Shown here: one piece after another, positions 8,529 to 23,134 of the stretch
Layout: the number at the start of each line of letters is the position of its first letter
How positions within the stretch are numbered: position 1 is the stretch's first letter
Source: Amblyomma americanum
Lineage: Eukaryota; Arthropoda; Arachnida; Ixodida; Ixodidae
Direction: 5' to 3'
NCBI RefSeq assembly: GCF_052857255.1
Contig: NW_027526501.1
Span: forward strand, 930,001-994,000
DNA length: 64,000 nt
The notes under the pieces: generated by a model
Told to the model about the DNA's origin: nothing
What the model saw: the letters and a program-made list of their open reading frames with translations, nothing else
The model's database searches: none
Made by a program: the position numbers and the translations under genes

Positions 8529-9774
8529 TACAACGAAACAAGCTGTTTTAGACCGAAACGAGCTAAATCTCAACACATCGGTTATGCAAGTGTCCATGTG
8601 ATACGCGTCAAAACTTTCTCTCTCATAACTTCGCGAAAAGCATGTATTCGTGCTAAAACAACGAAACAAGCTGTTTTAGACGAAACGAGTTAAATCTGAA
8701 CACGTCTGTTTGACAAGTGTTCATGTGATACGCGTCAAAACTTTTTGTCTTATAACAGCGCGAAAAGCATGTATTCGTGTTTAATACAACGAAACAAGCT
8801 GTTTTACACCAAAACGAGCTAGATATGAACACATCGGTTTTACAAGTGACCGTGTGATAGGCGTCAAAACTTTTTCTCTCATAACTGCGCGAAAAGCATG
8901 TATTCTTGCTTAATACAACGAAACAAGCTGTTTTAACCAAAAAGATCTAGATATGAACACATCGGTTTTACAAGTGTCCCTGTGATACGCGTCAAAACTT
9001 TTTCTCTCATAACTGCGCGGAAAGGATGTATTCGTGATTAAAACAAAGAAAAAAGCTGTTTTAGACCAAAACGAGCTAAATATGAACATCGGTTAACAAG
9101 TGTCAGTGTGATACGCGTCAAAACGTTTTCTCATAACTGCGCGAAAAGCATGTATTTGTGCTTAATACAACGAAACAAGCTGTTGTATACCGAAACGAGC
9201 TAAATATGAACACATCGGTTTTACAAGCGTCCGTGTGATACGCGTCAATATTTTTTCTCTCATAACTGCACGAAAAGCATGTATTCGTGCTTAATACATC
9301 GAAACAAGCTGTTTTAGACCGAAACCAGCTAAATCTGAACACATCGGTTTTACAAGTGTCCAGTAATACGCTTCAAAACTTTTTCTCATAACTGCGCGAA
9401 AAGCATGTATTCGTGCTTAATACAACGAAACAAGCTGTTTTAGACCGAAAAGAGCTAAATCTGAAAACATCGGTTTTACAAGTGTCCATGTGATACGCGT
9501 CAAAACTTTTTCTCATAACTGCGCGAAAAGCATTTATTCGTGCTTAATACAACGAAACAAGCTGTTTTACACCAAAACGAGCTCGATATGAACACATCGG
9601 TTTTACAAGTGACCGTGTGATACGCGTCAAAACTTTTTCTCTCATAACTGCGCGAAAAGCATGTATTCGTGCTTAATACAACGAAACAAGCTGTTTTAGA
9701 CCAAACGGATCTAGATATGAAGACATCGGTTTTACAAGTGTCCCTGTGATACGCGTCAAAACTTTTTCTCTTAT

Positions 9775-12066
9775 AACTGCGCGAAAAGCATGTATTCGTG
9801 CTTAAAACAACGACACAAGCTGTTCCAGACCGAAACAAGCTAAATCTGAACATCGGTTTACAAGTGTCAGTGTGATACGCCTGAAAACGTTTTCTCATAA
9901 CTGTGTGGAAAGCATGTATTCGTGCTTAATAAAACGAAACAAGCTGTTTTAGACCGAAACGAGCTAAATCTGAACACATCGGTTTTACAAGTGTCCGTGT
10001 GATACGCGTCAATATTTTTTCTCGCATAACTGCGCGAAAAGCATGTATTCGTGCCAAAAACGACGAAACAAGTTGTTTTAGACCGAAACGAGTTAAATCT
10101 GAACACATCGGTTTTACAAGTGTCCATGTGATACGCGTCAAAACTTTTTGTCTTATAACAGCGCGAAAAGAATGTATTCGTGCTTAATACAACGAAACAA
10201 GCTGTTTTAGACCAAAACGAGCTAGATCTGAACACATCGGTTTTAAGTGTTCGTGTGATACGCGTCAAACCTTTTCCTCTCATAACTGCGCGAAAAGCAT
10301 GTATTCGTGATTAATACAACGAAACAAGTTGTTTTAGACCGAAACGAGCTAAATCTGACCAATCGGTTTTACAAGTGTTCCTGTGATACGCGTCAAAACT
10401 TTTTCTCTCATAACTGCGCGGAAAGGACGTATTCGTGATTAAAACAAAGAATCAAGCTGGTTTAGACCGAAACGAGCTAAATCTGAACATCGGTTTACAA
10501 GTGTCAGTGTGATACGCGTCAAAACGTTTTCTCATAACTGCGCGAAAAGCATGTATTTGTGCTTAATACAACGAAACAAGCTGTTTTAGACCGAAACGAG
10601 CTAAAGCTGAACACATCGGTTTTACAAGTGTCCGTGTGATACTCGTCAATATTTTTTCTCTCATAACTGCGCGAAAAGCATGTATTCGTGCCTAAAACAA
10701 CGAAACAAGCTGTTTTAGACCGAAACGAGTTAAATCTGAACACATCGGTTTTACAAGTGTCCATGTGATAGGCGTCAAAACTTTTTGTCTTATAACAGCG
10801 CGAAAAGCATGTATTCGTGCTTAATACAACGAAACAAGCTGTTTTAGATCGAAACGAGCTATATCTAAACAGATCGGTTTTGCAAGTGTCCATGTGATAC
10901 GCGTCAAAACGTTTTCTCATAACTGCGCGAAAAGCATGTATTCGTGCTTAAAACAACGACACAAGCTGTTCCAGACCGAAACAAGCTAAATCTGAACATC
11001 GGTTTACAAGTGTCAGTGTGATACGCCTGAAAACGTTTTCTCATAACTGTGCGGAAAGCATGTATTCGTGCTTAATAAAACGAAACAAGCTGTTTTAGAC
11101 CGAAACGAGCTAAATCTGAACACATCGGTTTTACAAGTGTCCGTGTGACACGCGTCAATATTTTTTCTCTCATAACTGCGCGAAAAGCATGTATTCGTGC
11201 CAAAAACGACGAAACAAGTTGTTTTAGACCGAAACGAGTTAAATCTGAACACATCGGTTTTACAAGTGTCCATGTGATACGCGTCAAAACTTTTTGTCTT
11301 ATAACAGCGCGAAAAGAATGTATTCGTGCTTAATACAACGAAACAAGCTGTTTTAGACCAAAACGAGCTAGATCTGAACACATCGGTTTTAAGTGTTCGT
11401 GTGATACGCGTCAAACCTTTTCCTCTCATAACTGCGCGAAAAGCATGTATTCGTGCTCAATACAACGAAACAAGTTGTTTTAGACCAAAACGAGCTAAAT
11501 CTGAACAATCGGTTTTACAAGTGTTCCTGTGATACGCGTCAAAACTTTTTCTCTCATAACTGCGCGGAAAGGACGTATTCGTGATTAAAACAAAGAATCA
11601 AGCTGGTTTAGACCGAAACGAGCTAAATCTGAACATCGGTTTACAAGTGTCAGTGTGATACGCGTCAAAACGTTTTCTCATAACTGCGCGAAAAGCATGT
11701 ATTTGTGCTTAATACAACGAAACAAGCTGTTTTAGACCGAAACGAGCTAAATCTGAACACATCGGTTTTACAAGTGTCCGTGTGATACTCGTCAATATTT
11801 TTTCTCTCATAACTGCGCGAAAAGCATGTATTCGTGCCTAAAACAACGAAACAAGCTGTTTTAGACCGAAACGAGTTAAATCTGAACCCATCGGTTTTAC
11901 AAGTGTCCATGTGATAGGCGTCAAAACTTTTTGTCTTATAACAGCGCGAAAAGCATGTATTCGTGCTTAATACAACGAAACAAGCTGTTTTAGATCGAAA
12001 CGAGCTATATCTAAACAGATCGGTTTTGCAAGTGTCCATGTGATACGCGTCAAAACGTTTTCTCAT
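9775..12066. repeat. Tandem higher-order duplication, 1,146-bp period (9 monomers)
   Basis: Copy A (about 9,775-10,920) and copy B (about 10,921-12,066) match at a constant offset of 1,146 bp. Shared private variants include the GCCTGAAAACG spelling, the CCAAAAACGACG monomer and the ATCTAAACAGATCGG monomer. Differences are a handful of substitutions. Confidence 0.88.
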
Positions 12067-12309
12067 AACTGCGCGAAAAGCATGTATTCGTGCTTAATAC
12101 AACGAAACAAGCTGTTTTAGACTAAAACGAGCTAGATCTGAACACATCGGTTTTACAAGTGACCGTGCGATACCCGTCAAAACTTTTTCTTTCATAACTT
12201 CGAAAAGCATGTATTCGTGCTTAATACAACGAAACACGCTGTTTTACACCGAAAAGAGCTAAATCTAAACACATCGGTTATACGTGTCCCTGTGATACGC
12301 GTCAAAACT

Positions 12310-15010
12310 TTTTCTCTTAAAACTGCGCGCAAAGCATGTATCGTGCAAAATGCAACAAAACAAGCTGTTTTAACCAAAACGAGCTAAATCTGAACACATC
12401 GGTTTTACAAGTGTCCATGTGACACGCGTCAAAACTTTTTCTCATAACAGCGCGAAAAGCATGTTTTCCTGCTTAATAGAACGAAACAAGCTGTTTTAGA
12501 CCGAAACGAGCGAAATCTGAACTCATCGGTTTTACAAGTGTCTATGTGATACCCGTCAAAACTTTTTCTCATAACTGCGCAAAAAGCATGTATTCGTGCT
12601 TAATACAACAAAACAAGCTGTTTTAGACCGAAACCAGCTAGATCTGAACGCATCGGTTTGTAAGTGTCCATGTGATACGCGTCAAAACTTTTTCTCTCAT
12701 AACTGCGCGAAAACCATGTATTCGTGCTTAAAACAACGAAACAAGCTGTTTTAGACCGAAGCGAGTTAAATCTGAACACATCGGTTTTACAAGTGTCCAT
12801 GTGATACGCGTCAAAACTTTTTGTCTCATAACTGCGCGAAAAGCATGTATTCGTGCCTAATACAACGAAACAAGCTTTTTTAGACCGAAACCAGCTAGAT
12901 CTGAACACATCGGTTTTGTAAGTGTCCATGTGATACGCGTAAAAACTTTTTCTCTCATAACTGCGCTAAAAGCATGTATTCGTGCTTAAAACAACGAAAC
13001 AAGCTGTTTTAGACGGAAACGAGCTAAATCTGAACTCATCGGTTTTCCAAGTGTCCATGTGATACGCGTCAGAAGTTTTTTCATAACTGCGCGAAAAGCA
13101 TGTATTCGTGCTTAATACAATGAAACAAGTTGTTTTAGACCGAAACGAGCTAAATCTCAACACATCGGTTATGCAAGTGTCCATGTCATACGCGTCAAAA
13201 CTTTCTCTCTCATAACTTCGCGAAAAGCATGTATTCGTGCTAAAACAACGAAACAAGCTGTTTTAGACGAAACGAGTTAAATCTGAACACGTCGGTTTTA
13301 CAAGTGTTCATGTGATACGCGTCAAAACTTTTTGTCTTATAACAGCGCGAAAAGCATGTATTCGTGTTTATTACAACGAAACAAGCTGTTTTACACCAAA
13401 ACGAGCTAGATATGAACACATCGGTTTTACAAGTGACCGTGTGATAGGCGTCAAAACTTTTTCTCTCATAACTGCGCGAAAAGCATGTATTCTTGCTTAA
13501 TACAACGAAACAAGCTGTTTTAGACCAAAAGGATCTAGATATAAACACATCGGTTTTACAAGTGTCCCTGTGATACGCGTCAAAACTTTTTCTCTTATAA
13601 CTGCGCGAAAAGCATGTATTCGTGCTTAAAACAACGACACAATCTGTTTTAGACCGATATAAGCTAAACCTGAACATCGGTTTACAAGTGTCAGTGTGAT
13701 ACGCGTCAAAACTTTTTCTCTCATAACTGCGCGAAAAGCATCTATTCTTGCTTAAAACAACGAAACAAGCTGCTTTAGACCGAAGCGAGTGAAATCTGAA
13801 CACATCGGTTTTACAAGTGTCCATGTGATACGCGTCAAAACTTTTTGTCTCATAACTGCGCGAAAAGCATGTATTCATGCTTAATACAACGAAACAAGCT
13901 GTTTTAGACCAAAACGATCTAAATCTGAACATCGGTTTACAAGTGTCAGTGTGATACGCGTCAAAAACGTTTTCTCATAACTGCGCGAAAAGCATGTTTT
14001 TGTGCTTAATACAACGAAACATGCGGTTGTATACCGATACGAGCTAAATATGAACACATCGGTTTTACAAGTGTCCCTCTGATACGCGTCAAAACTTTTT
14101 CTCTCATAACTGCGCGGAAAGAATGTATTCGTGATTAAAACAAAGAAAAAAGCTGTTTTAGACCAAAACGAGCTAAATCTGAACATCGGTTTACAAGTGT
14201 CAGTGTGATACGCGTCAAAACGTTTTCCTCATAACTGCGCGAAAAGCATGTATTTGTGCTTAATACAACGAAACAAGCTGTTGTATACCGAAACGAGCTA
14301 AATATGAACACATCGGTTTTACAAGCGTCCGTGTGATACGCGTCAATATTTTTCTCTCATAACTGCACGGAAAGCATGTATTCGTGCTTAATACATCGAA
14401 ACAAGCTGTTTTAGACCGAAACCAGCTAAATCTGAACACATCGGTTTTACAAGTGTCCATGTGATACGCGTCAAAACTTTTTCCTCATAACTGCGCGAAA
14501 AGCATTTATTCGTGCTTAATACAACGAAACAAGCTGTTTTACACCAAAACGAGCTCGATATGAACACATCGGTTTACAAGTGACCGTGTGATACGCGTCA
14601 AAACTTTTTCTCTCATAACTGCGCGAAAAGCATGTATTCGTGCTTAATACAACGAAACAAGCTGTTTTAGACCGAAACGAGCTAAATCTCAACACATCGG
14701 TTATGCAAGTGTCCATGTGATACGCGTCCAAAACTTTCTCTCTCATAACTTCGCGAAAAGCATGTATTCGTGCTAAAACAACGAAACAAGCTGTTTTAGA
14801 CGAAACGAGTTAAATCTGAACACGTCGGTTTTTACAAGTGTTCATGTGATACGCGTCAAAACTTTTTGTCTCATAACAGCGCGAAAAAGCATGTATTCGT
14901 GTTTAATACAACGAAACAAGCTGTTTTACACCAAAAACGAGCTAGATATGAACACATCGGTTTTACAAGTGACCGTGTGATAGGCGTCAAAACTTTTTCT
15001 CTCATAACTG
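12310..15010. repeat. Paralogous block of 4.28-8.88 kb, without the transposon
   Basis: This block repeats, with a few monomer-scale deletions, the order of variant monomers found at about 4,280-6,748 plus 8,525-8,880. Diagnostic shared variants are GCATCTATTCTTGC (near 13,739 and 5,845), CTCAACACATCGGTTATGC (near 14,688 and 8,569) and the CTAAAACAACG monomer. It contains the empty insertion site and extra single-base indels beyond about 13,950. Confidence 0.85.
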
Positions 15011-18000
15011 CGCGGAAAGGATGTATTCGTGCTTAATACAACGAGACAAGCTGTTTTAGATCGAAACGAGCTTGATCTAACAGATCGGTTTGCAAGTGTT
15101 CATGTGATACGCGTCAAACTTTTTTTCATAACTGCGCGAAAAGCATGTATTTGTGCTTAATACAACGAAACAAGCTGTTTAGACCAAAACGAGCTAGATC
15201 TGAACGCATTCGGTTTTACAAGTGTCCGTGTGATACGCGTCAAAACTTTTTTTCATAACTGCGCGGAAACCATGTATTCGTGCTTAATACAACGAAACAA
15301 GCTGTTTTAAAACCAAAACGAGCTAGATCTGAACACATCGGTTTTACAAGTGTCCCTGTGATACGCGTCAAAACTTTTTCTCTCATAACTGCGCGGAAAG
15401 GATGTATTCGTGATTAAAACAAAGAAAAAAGCTGTTTTAGACCAAAACGAGCTAAATCTGAACATCGGTTTACAAGTGTCAGTGTGATACGCGTCAAAAC
15501 GTTTTCCTCATAACTGCGCGAAAAGCATGTATTTTTGCTTAATACAACGAAACAAGCTGTTTTACACCAAAACGAGCTCGATATGAACACATCGGTTTTA
15601 CAAGTGACCGTGTGATACGCGTCAAAACTTTTTCTCTCATAACTGCCGCGAAAAGCATGTATTCGTGCTTAATACAACGAATCAAGCTGTTTTAGACCAA
15701 AACGGATCTAGATATAAAGACATCGGTTTTACAAGTGTCCCTGTGATACGCGTCAAAAACTTTTCTCTTTATAAACTGCGCGAAAAGCATGTATTCGTGC
15801 TTAAAAACAACGACACAAGCTGTTCCAGACCGAAACAAGCTAAATCTGAACATCGTTTACAAGTGTCAGTGTGATACGCCTCAAAACGTTTTCTCATAAC
15901 TGTGCGGAAAGCATGTATTCGTGCTTAATAGAACGAAACAAGCTGTTTTAGACCGAAAACGAGCTAAATCTGAACACATCGGTTTTACAAGTTGTCCGTG
16001 TGATACGCGTCAATATTTTTTCTCTCATAACTGCGCGAAAAGCATGTATTCGTGCCAAAAACGACGAAACAAGTAGTTTTAGACCGAAACGAGTTAAATC
16101 TGAACACATCGGTTTTACAAGTGTCCATGTGATAACGCGTCAAAACTTTTGTCTTATAACAGCGCGAAAAGAATGTATTCGTGCTTAATACAACGAAACA
16201 AGCTGTTTTAGACCAAAAACGAGCTAGATCTGAACACATCGGTTTTAAGTGTTCGTGTGATACGCGTCAAACCTTTTCCTCTCATAACTGCGCGAAAAGC
16301 ATGTATTCGTGCTTAATACAACGAAACAAGCTGTTTTAGACCGAAACGAGCTAAATCTGAACAATCGGTTTTACAAGTGTTCCTGTGATACGCGTCAAAA
16401 CTTTTTATCTCATAACTGCGCGGAAAGGACGTATTCGTGATTAAAACAAAGAATCAAGCTGGTTTAGACCGAAACGAGCTAAATCTGAACATCGGTTTAC
16501 AAGTGTCAGTGTGATACGCGTCAAAAACGTTTTCTCATAACTGCGCGAAAAGCATGTATTTGTGCTTAATACAACGAAACAAGCTGTTTTAGACCGAAAC
16601 GAGCTAAATGTGAACACATCGGTTTTACAAGCGTCCGTGTGATACGCGTCAATGTTTTTTCTCTCATAACTGCACGAAAAGTATGTATTCGTGCTTAATA
16701 CAACGAAACAAGCTGTTTTACACCAAAACGAGCTAGATATGAACACATCGGTTTTACAAGTGACCGTGTGATACTCGTCAAAACTTTTCGTCTCATAACT
16801 GCGCGAAAAGCATGTATTCGTGCTTAATACAACGAGACAAGCTGTTTTAGATCGAAACGAGCTTGATCTAACAGATCGGTTTTGCAAGTGTTCATGTGAT
16901 ACGCGTCCAAACTTTTTTTAATAACTGCGCGAAAAGCATGTATTTGTGCTTAATACAACGAAACAAGCTGTTTTAGACCAAAACGAGCTAGATCTGAACA
17001 CATCGGTTTTACAAGTGTCCGTGTGATACGCGTCAAAACTTTTTCATAACTGCGCGGAAAACCATGTATTCGTGCTTAATACAACGAAACAAGCTGTTTT
17101 ACCTCCGAAAAGAGCTAAATCTGAACACATCGGTTATACGTGTCCCTGTGATACGCGTCAAAAACTTTTTTCCCTTAAAACTGCGCGCAAATCATGTATC
17201 GTGCTTAATACAACGAAACAAGCTGTTTTAGACCGAAACGAGCTAAATGTGAACACATCGGTTTTACAAAGCGTCCGTGTGATACGCGTCAATGTTTTTT
17301 CTCTCATAACTGCACGAAAAGTATGTATTTGTGCTTAATACAACGAAACAAGCTGTTTTACACCAAAACGAGCTAGATATGAACACATCGGTTTTACAAG
17401 CGACCGTGTGATACTCGTCAAAAAACTTTCCTCTCATAACTGCGCGAAAGCATGTATTCGTGCCTAATACAACGAGACAAGCTGTTTTAGATCGAAACGA
17501 GCTTGATCTAACAGATCGGTTTTGCAAGTGTACATGTGATACGCGTCAAAACTTTTTTTCATAACTGCGCGAAAAGCATGTATTTGTGCTTAATACAAAC
17601 GAAACAAGCTGTTTTAGACCAAAACGAGCTAGATCTGAACGCATCGGTTTTACAAGTGTCCGTGTGATACGCGTCAAAACTTTTTTTCATAACTGCGCGG
17701 AAACCATGTATTCGTGCTTAATACAACGAAACACGCTGTTTTAAACCAAAACGAGCTAGATCTGAACACATCGGTTTTACAAGTGTCCCTGTGATACGCG
17801 TCAAAACCTTTTCTCTCATAACTGCGCGGAAAGGATGTATTCGTGATTAAAACAAAGAAAAAAGCTGTTTTAGACCAAAACGAGCTAAATCTGAACATCG
17901 GTTTACAAGTGTCAGTGTGATACGCGTCAAAACGTTTTCTCATAACTGCGCGAAAAGCATGTATTTTTGCTTAATACAACGAAACAAGTTGTTGTATACC

Positions 18001-18200
18001 GAAACGAGCTAAATATGAACACATCGGTTTTACAAGCGTCCGTGTGATACGCGTCAATACTTTTCTCTCATAACTGCACGAAAAGCATGTATTCGTGCTT
18101 AATACATCGAAACAAGCTGTTTAGACCGAAACCAGCTAAATCTGAAACACATCGGTTTTACAAGTGTAGAGTGATACACGTCAAAAAACTTTTTCTCATA
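13950..18200. other. Patch of dense single-base indels in the satellite
   Basis: This stretch carries many one-base insertions or deletions that related monomers lack, often in homopolymers. Examples are GTCAAAAACG at 13,962, GCGTCCAAAAC at 14,727, GAAAAAGC at 14,883, CTGCCGCG at 15,646, TTATAAACTGCG at 15,769, GATAACGCG at 16,132 and TACAAACGAAAC at 17,595. Elsewhere such indels are rare. Consensus error in a poorly polished region is the simplest explanation; true local degeneration is possible. Confidence 0.65.
14644..14647. other. Empty transposon target site (paralogue of 6749/8525)
   Basis: Here a monomer reads GTGCTTAATACAACG without interruption. It lies between flanks that match the left flank of the transposon (GCTCGATATGAACACATCGG, accession of variants near 14,553) and its right flank (CTCAACACATCGGTTATGC). 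One TTAA is present where the filled site has two. The coordinate offset jumps from 7,895 before the site to 6,119 after it, a difference of 1,776, which equals 1,772 plus 4. Confidence 0.9.
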
Positions 18201-21200
18201 ACTGCGCGAAAAGCATGTATTCGTGCTTAATACAACGAAACAAGCTGTTTTAGACCGAAAGAGCTAAATCTGAAAACATCGGTTTTACAAGTGTCCATGT
18301 GATACGCGTCAAAACGTTTTCTCATAACTGCGCGAAAAGCATTTATTCGTGCTTAATACAACGAAACAAGCTGTTTTACACCAAAACGAGCTCGATATGA
18401 ACACATCGGTTTTACAAGTGACCGTGTATACGCGTCAAAACTTTTTCTCTCATAACTGCGCGAAAAGCATGTATTCGTGCTAAAACAACGACACAAGCTG
18501 TTTCAGACCGAAACAAGCTAAATCTGAACATCGGTTTACAAGTGTCAGTGTGATACGCGTCAAAACGTTTTCTCATAACTGCGCGGAAAGCATGTATTCG
18601 TGCTTAATAGAACGAAACAAGCTGTTTTAAACCGAAACGAGCTAAATCTGAACACATCGGTTTTACAAGTGTCTGTGTGATACGCGTCAATATTTTTTCT
18701 CTCATAACTGCGCGAAAAGCATGTATTCGTGCCTAAAACAACGAAACAAGCTGTTTTAGACCGAAACGAGTTAAATCTGAACACATCGGTTTTGCAAGTG
18801 TTCATGTGATACGCGTCAAAACTTTTTTTCATAACTGCGCGAAAAGCATGTATTTGTGCTTAATACAACGAAACAAGCTGTTTTAGACCAAAACGAGCTA
18901 GATCTGAACATATCGGTTTTACAAGTGCCCGTGTGATACGCGTCAAAACTTTTTTTCATAACTGCGCGGAAACCATGTATTCGTGCTTAATACAACGAAA
19001 CAAGCTGTTTTAAACCAAAACGAACTAGATCTGAACACATCGGTTTTACAAGTGTCCCTGTGATACGCGTCAAAACTTTTTCTCTCATAACTGCGCGGAA
19101 AGGATGTATTCGTGATTAAAGCAAAGAAAAAAGCTGTTTTAGACCAAAACGAGCTAAATCTGAACATCGGTTTACAAGTGTCAGTGTGATACGCGTCAAA
19201 ACGTTTTCTCATAACTGCGCGAAAAGCATGTATTTGTGCTTAATACAACGAAACAAGCTGTTGTATACCGAAACGAGCTAAATATGAACACATCGGTTTT
19301 ACAAGCGTCCGTGTGATACGCGTCAATATTTTTCTCTCATAACTGCACGAAAAGCATGTATTCGTGCTTAATACATCGAAACAAACTGTTTTAGACCGAA
19401 ACCAGCTAAATCTGAACACATCGGTTTTACAAGTGTCCAGTGATACACGTCAAAACTTTTTCTCATAACTGCGCGAAAAGCATGTATTCGTGCTTAATAC
19501 AACGAAACAAGCTGTTTTAGACCGAAAAGAGCTAAATCTGAAAACATCGGTTTTACAAGTGTCCATGTGATACGCGTCAAAACGTTTTCTCATAACTGCG
19601 CGAAAAGCATTTATTCGTGCCTAATACAACGAAACAAGCTGTTTTACACCAAAACGAGCTCGATATGAACACATCGGTTTTACAAGTGACCGTTTGATAC
19701 GCGTCAAAACTTTTTCTCTCATAACTGCGCGAAAAGCATGTATTCGTGCTTAATACAACGAAACAAGCTGTTTTAGACCAAACGGATCTAGATATGAACA
19801 CATCGGTTTTACAAGTGTCCCTGTGATACGCGTCAAAACTTTTTCTCTTATAACTGCGCGAAAAGCATGTATTCGTGCTTAAAACAACGACACAAGCTGT
19901 TTCAGACCGAAACAAGCTAAATCTGAACATCGGTTTACAAGTGTCAGTGTGATACGCGTCAAAACGTTTTCTCATAACTGCGCGAAAAGCATGTATTTTT
20001 GCTTAATACAACGAAACAAGCTGTTGTATACCGAAACGAGCTAAATATGAACACATCGGTTTTTACAAGCGTCCGTGTGATACGCGTCAATATTTTTTCT
20101 CTCATAACTGCACGAAAAGCATGTATTCGTGCTTAATACATCGAAACAAGCTGTTTTAGACCGAAACCAGCTAAATCTGAACACATCGGTTTTACAAGTG
20201 TCCAGTGATACGCGTCAAAACTTTTTCTCATAACTGCGCGAAAAGCATGTATTCGTGCTTAATACAACGAAACAAGCTGTTTTAGACCGAAAAGAGCTAA
20301 ATCTGAAAACATCGGTTTTACAAGTGTCCATGTGATACGCGTCAAAACGTTTTCTCATAACTGCGCGAAAAGCATTTATTCGTGCTTAATACAACGAAAC
20401 AAGCTGTTTTACACCAAAACGAGCTCGATATGAACACATCGGTTTTACAAGTGACCGTGTGATACGCGTCAAAACTTTTTCTCTCATAACTGCGCGAAAA
20501 GCATGTATTCGTGCTTAATACAACGAAACAAGCTGTTTTAGACCAAACGAATCTAGATATGAAGACATCGGTTTTACAAGTGTCCCTGTGATACGCGTCA
20601 AAACTTTTTCACTTATAACTGCGCGAAAAGCATGTATTCGTGCTTAAAACAACGACACAAGCTGTTCCAGACCGAAACAAGCTAAATCTGAACATCGTTT
20701 TACAAGTGTCAGTGTGATACGCGTCAAAACGTTTTCTCATAACTGTGCGGAAAGCATGTATTCGTGCTTAATAGAACGAAACAAGCTGTTTTAGACCGAA
20801 ACGAGCTAAATCTGAACACATCGGTTTTACAAGTGTCCGTGTGATACGCGTCAATATTTTTTTTCTCATAACTGCGCGAAAAGCATGTATTCGTGTCAAA
20901 AACGACGAAACAAGTTGTTTTAGACCGAAACGAGTTAAATCTGAACACATCGGTTTTACAAGTGTCCATGTGATACGCGTCAAAACTTTTTGTCCTAAAA
21001 CAGCGCGAAAAGAATTAATTCGTGCTTAATACAACGAAACAAGCTGTTTTAGACCAAAACGAGCTAGATCTGAACACATCGGTTTTAAGTGTTCGTGTGA
21101 TACGCGTCAAACCTTTTCCTCTCATAACTGCGCGAAAAGCATGTATTCGTGCTTAATACAACGAAACAAGCTGTTTTAGACCGAAACGAGCTAAATCTGA

Positions 21201-23134
21201 ACAATCGGTTTTACAAGTGTTCCTGTGATACGCGTCAAAACTTTTTCTCTCATAACTGCGCGGAAAGGACGTATTCGTGATTAAAACAAAGAATCAAGCT
21301 GGTTTAGACCGAAACGAGCTAAATCTGAACATCTGTTTAAAAGTGTCAGTGTGATACGCGTCAAAACGTTTTCACATAACTGCGCGAAAAGCATGTATTT
21401 GTGCTTAATACAACGAAACAAGCTGTTTTAGACCGAAACGAGCTAAATGTGAACACATCGGTTTTACAAGCGTCCGTGTGATACGCGTCAATGTTTTTTC
21501 TCTCATAACTGCACGAAAAGTATGTATTCGTGCTTAATACAACGAAACAAGCTGTTTTACACCAAAACGAGCTAGATATGAACACATCGGTTTTACAAGT
21601 GACCGTGTGATACTCGTCAAAATTTTTCCTCTCATAACTGCGCGAAAAGCATGTATTCATGCCTAATACAACGAGACAAGCTGTTTTAGATCGAAACGAG
21701 CTTGATCTGAACACATCGGTTTTACAAGTGTCCGTGTGATACGCGTCAAAACTTTTTTTCATAACTGCGCGGAAACCATGTATTCGTGCTTAATACAACG
21801 AAACAAGCTGTTTTACACCGAAAAGAGCTAAATCTGAACACATCGGGTATACGTGTCCCTGTGATACGCGTCAAAACTTTTTCTCTTAAAACTGCGCGCA
21901 AAGCATGTATCGTGCTTAATACAACGAAACAAGCTGTTTTAGACCGAAACGAGCTAGATATGAACACATCGGTTTTACAAGTGACCGTGTGATACTCGTC
22001 AAAACTTTTCCTCTCATAACTGCGCGAAAAGCATGTATTCGTGCCAAAAACGACGAAACAAGTTGTTTTAGACCGAAACGAGTTAAATCTGAACACATCG
22101 GTTTTACAAGTGTCCATGTGATACGCGTCAAAACTTTTTCTCTCATAACTGCGCGGAAAGGATGTATTCGTGATTTAAACAAAGAAAAAAGCTGTTCCAG
22201 ACCGAAACAAGCTAAATCTGAACATCGGTTTACAAGTGTCAGTGTGATACGCGTCAAAACGTTTTCTCATAACTGTGCGGAAAGCATGTATTCGTGCTTA
22301 ATAGAACGAAACAAGCTGTTTTAGACCGAAACGAGCTAAATCTGAACACATCGGTTTTACAAGTGTCCGTGTGATACGCGTCAATATTTTTTCTCTCATA
22401 ACTGCGCGAAAAGCATGTATTCGTGCCAAAAACGACGAAACAAGTTGTTTTAGACCGAAACGAGTTAAATCTGAACACATCGGTTTTACAAGTGTCCATG
22501 TGATACGCGTCAAAACTTTTTCTCTCATAACTGCGCGGAAAGGATGTATTCGGGATTTAAACAAAGAAAAAAGCTGTTTTAGACCAAAACGAGCTAAATC
22601 TGAACATCGGTTTACAAGTGTCAGTGTGATACGCGTCAAAACGTTTTCTCATAACTGCGCGAAAAGCATGTATTTGTGCTTAATACAACGAAACAAGCTG
22701 TTGTATACCGAAACGAGCTAAATATAAACACATCGGTTTTACAAGCGTCCGTGTGATACGCGTCAATATTTTTTCTCTCATAACTGCACGAAAAGCATGT
22801 ATTCGTGCTTAATACATCGAAACAAGCTGTTTTAGACCGAAACCAGCTAAATCTGAACACATCGGTTTTACAAGTGTCCAGTGATACGCGTCAAAACTTT
22901 TTCTCATAACTGCGCGAAAAGCATGTATTCGTGCTTAATACAACGAAACAAGCTGTTTTAGACCGAAAAGAGCTAAATCTGAAAACATCGGTTTTACAAG
23001 TGTCCATATGATACGCGTCAAAACTTTTTCTCATAACTGCGCGAAAAGCATTTATTCGTGCCTAATACAACGAAACAAGCTGTTTTACACCAAAACGAGC
23101 TCGATATGAACACATCGGTTTTACAAGTGACCGT

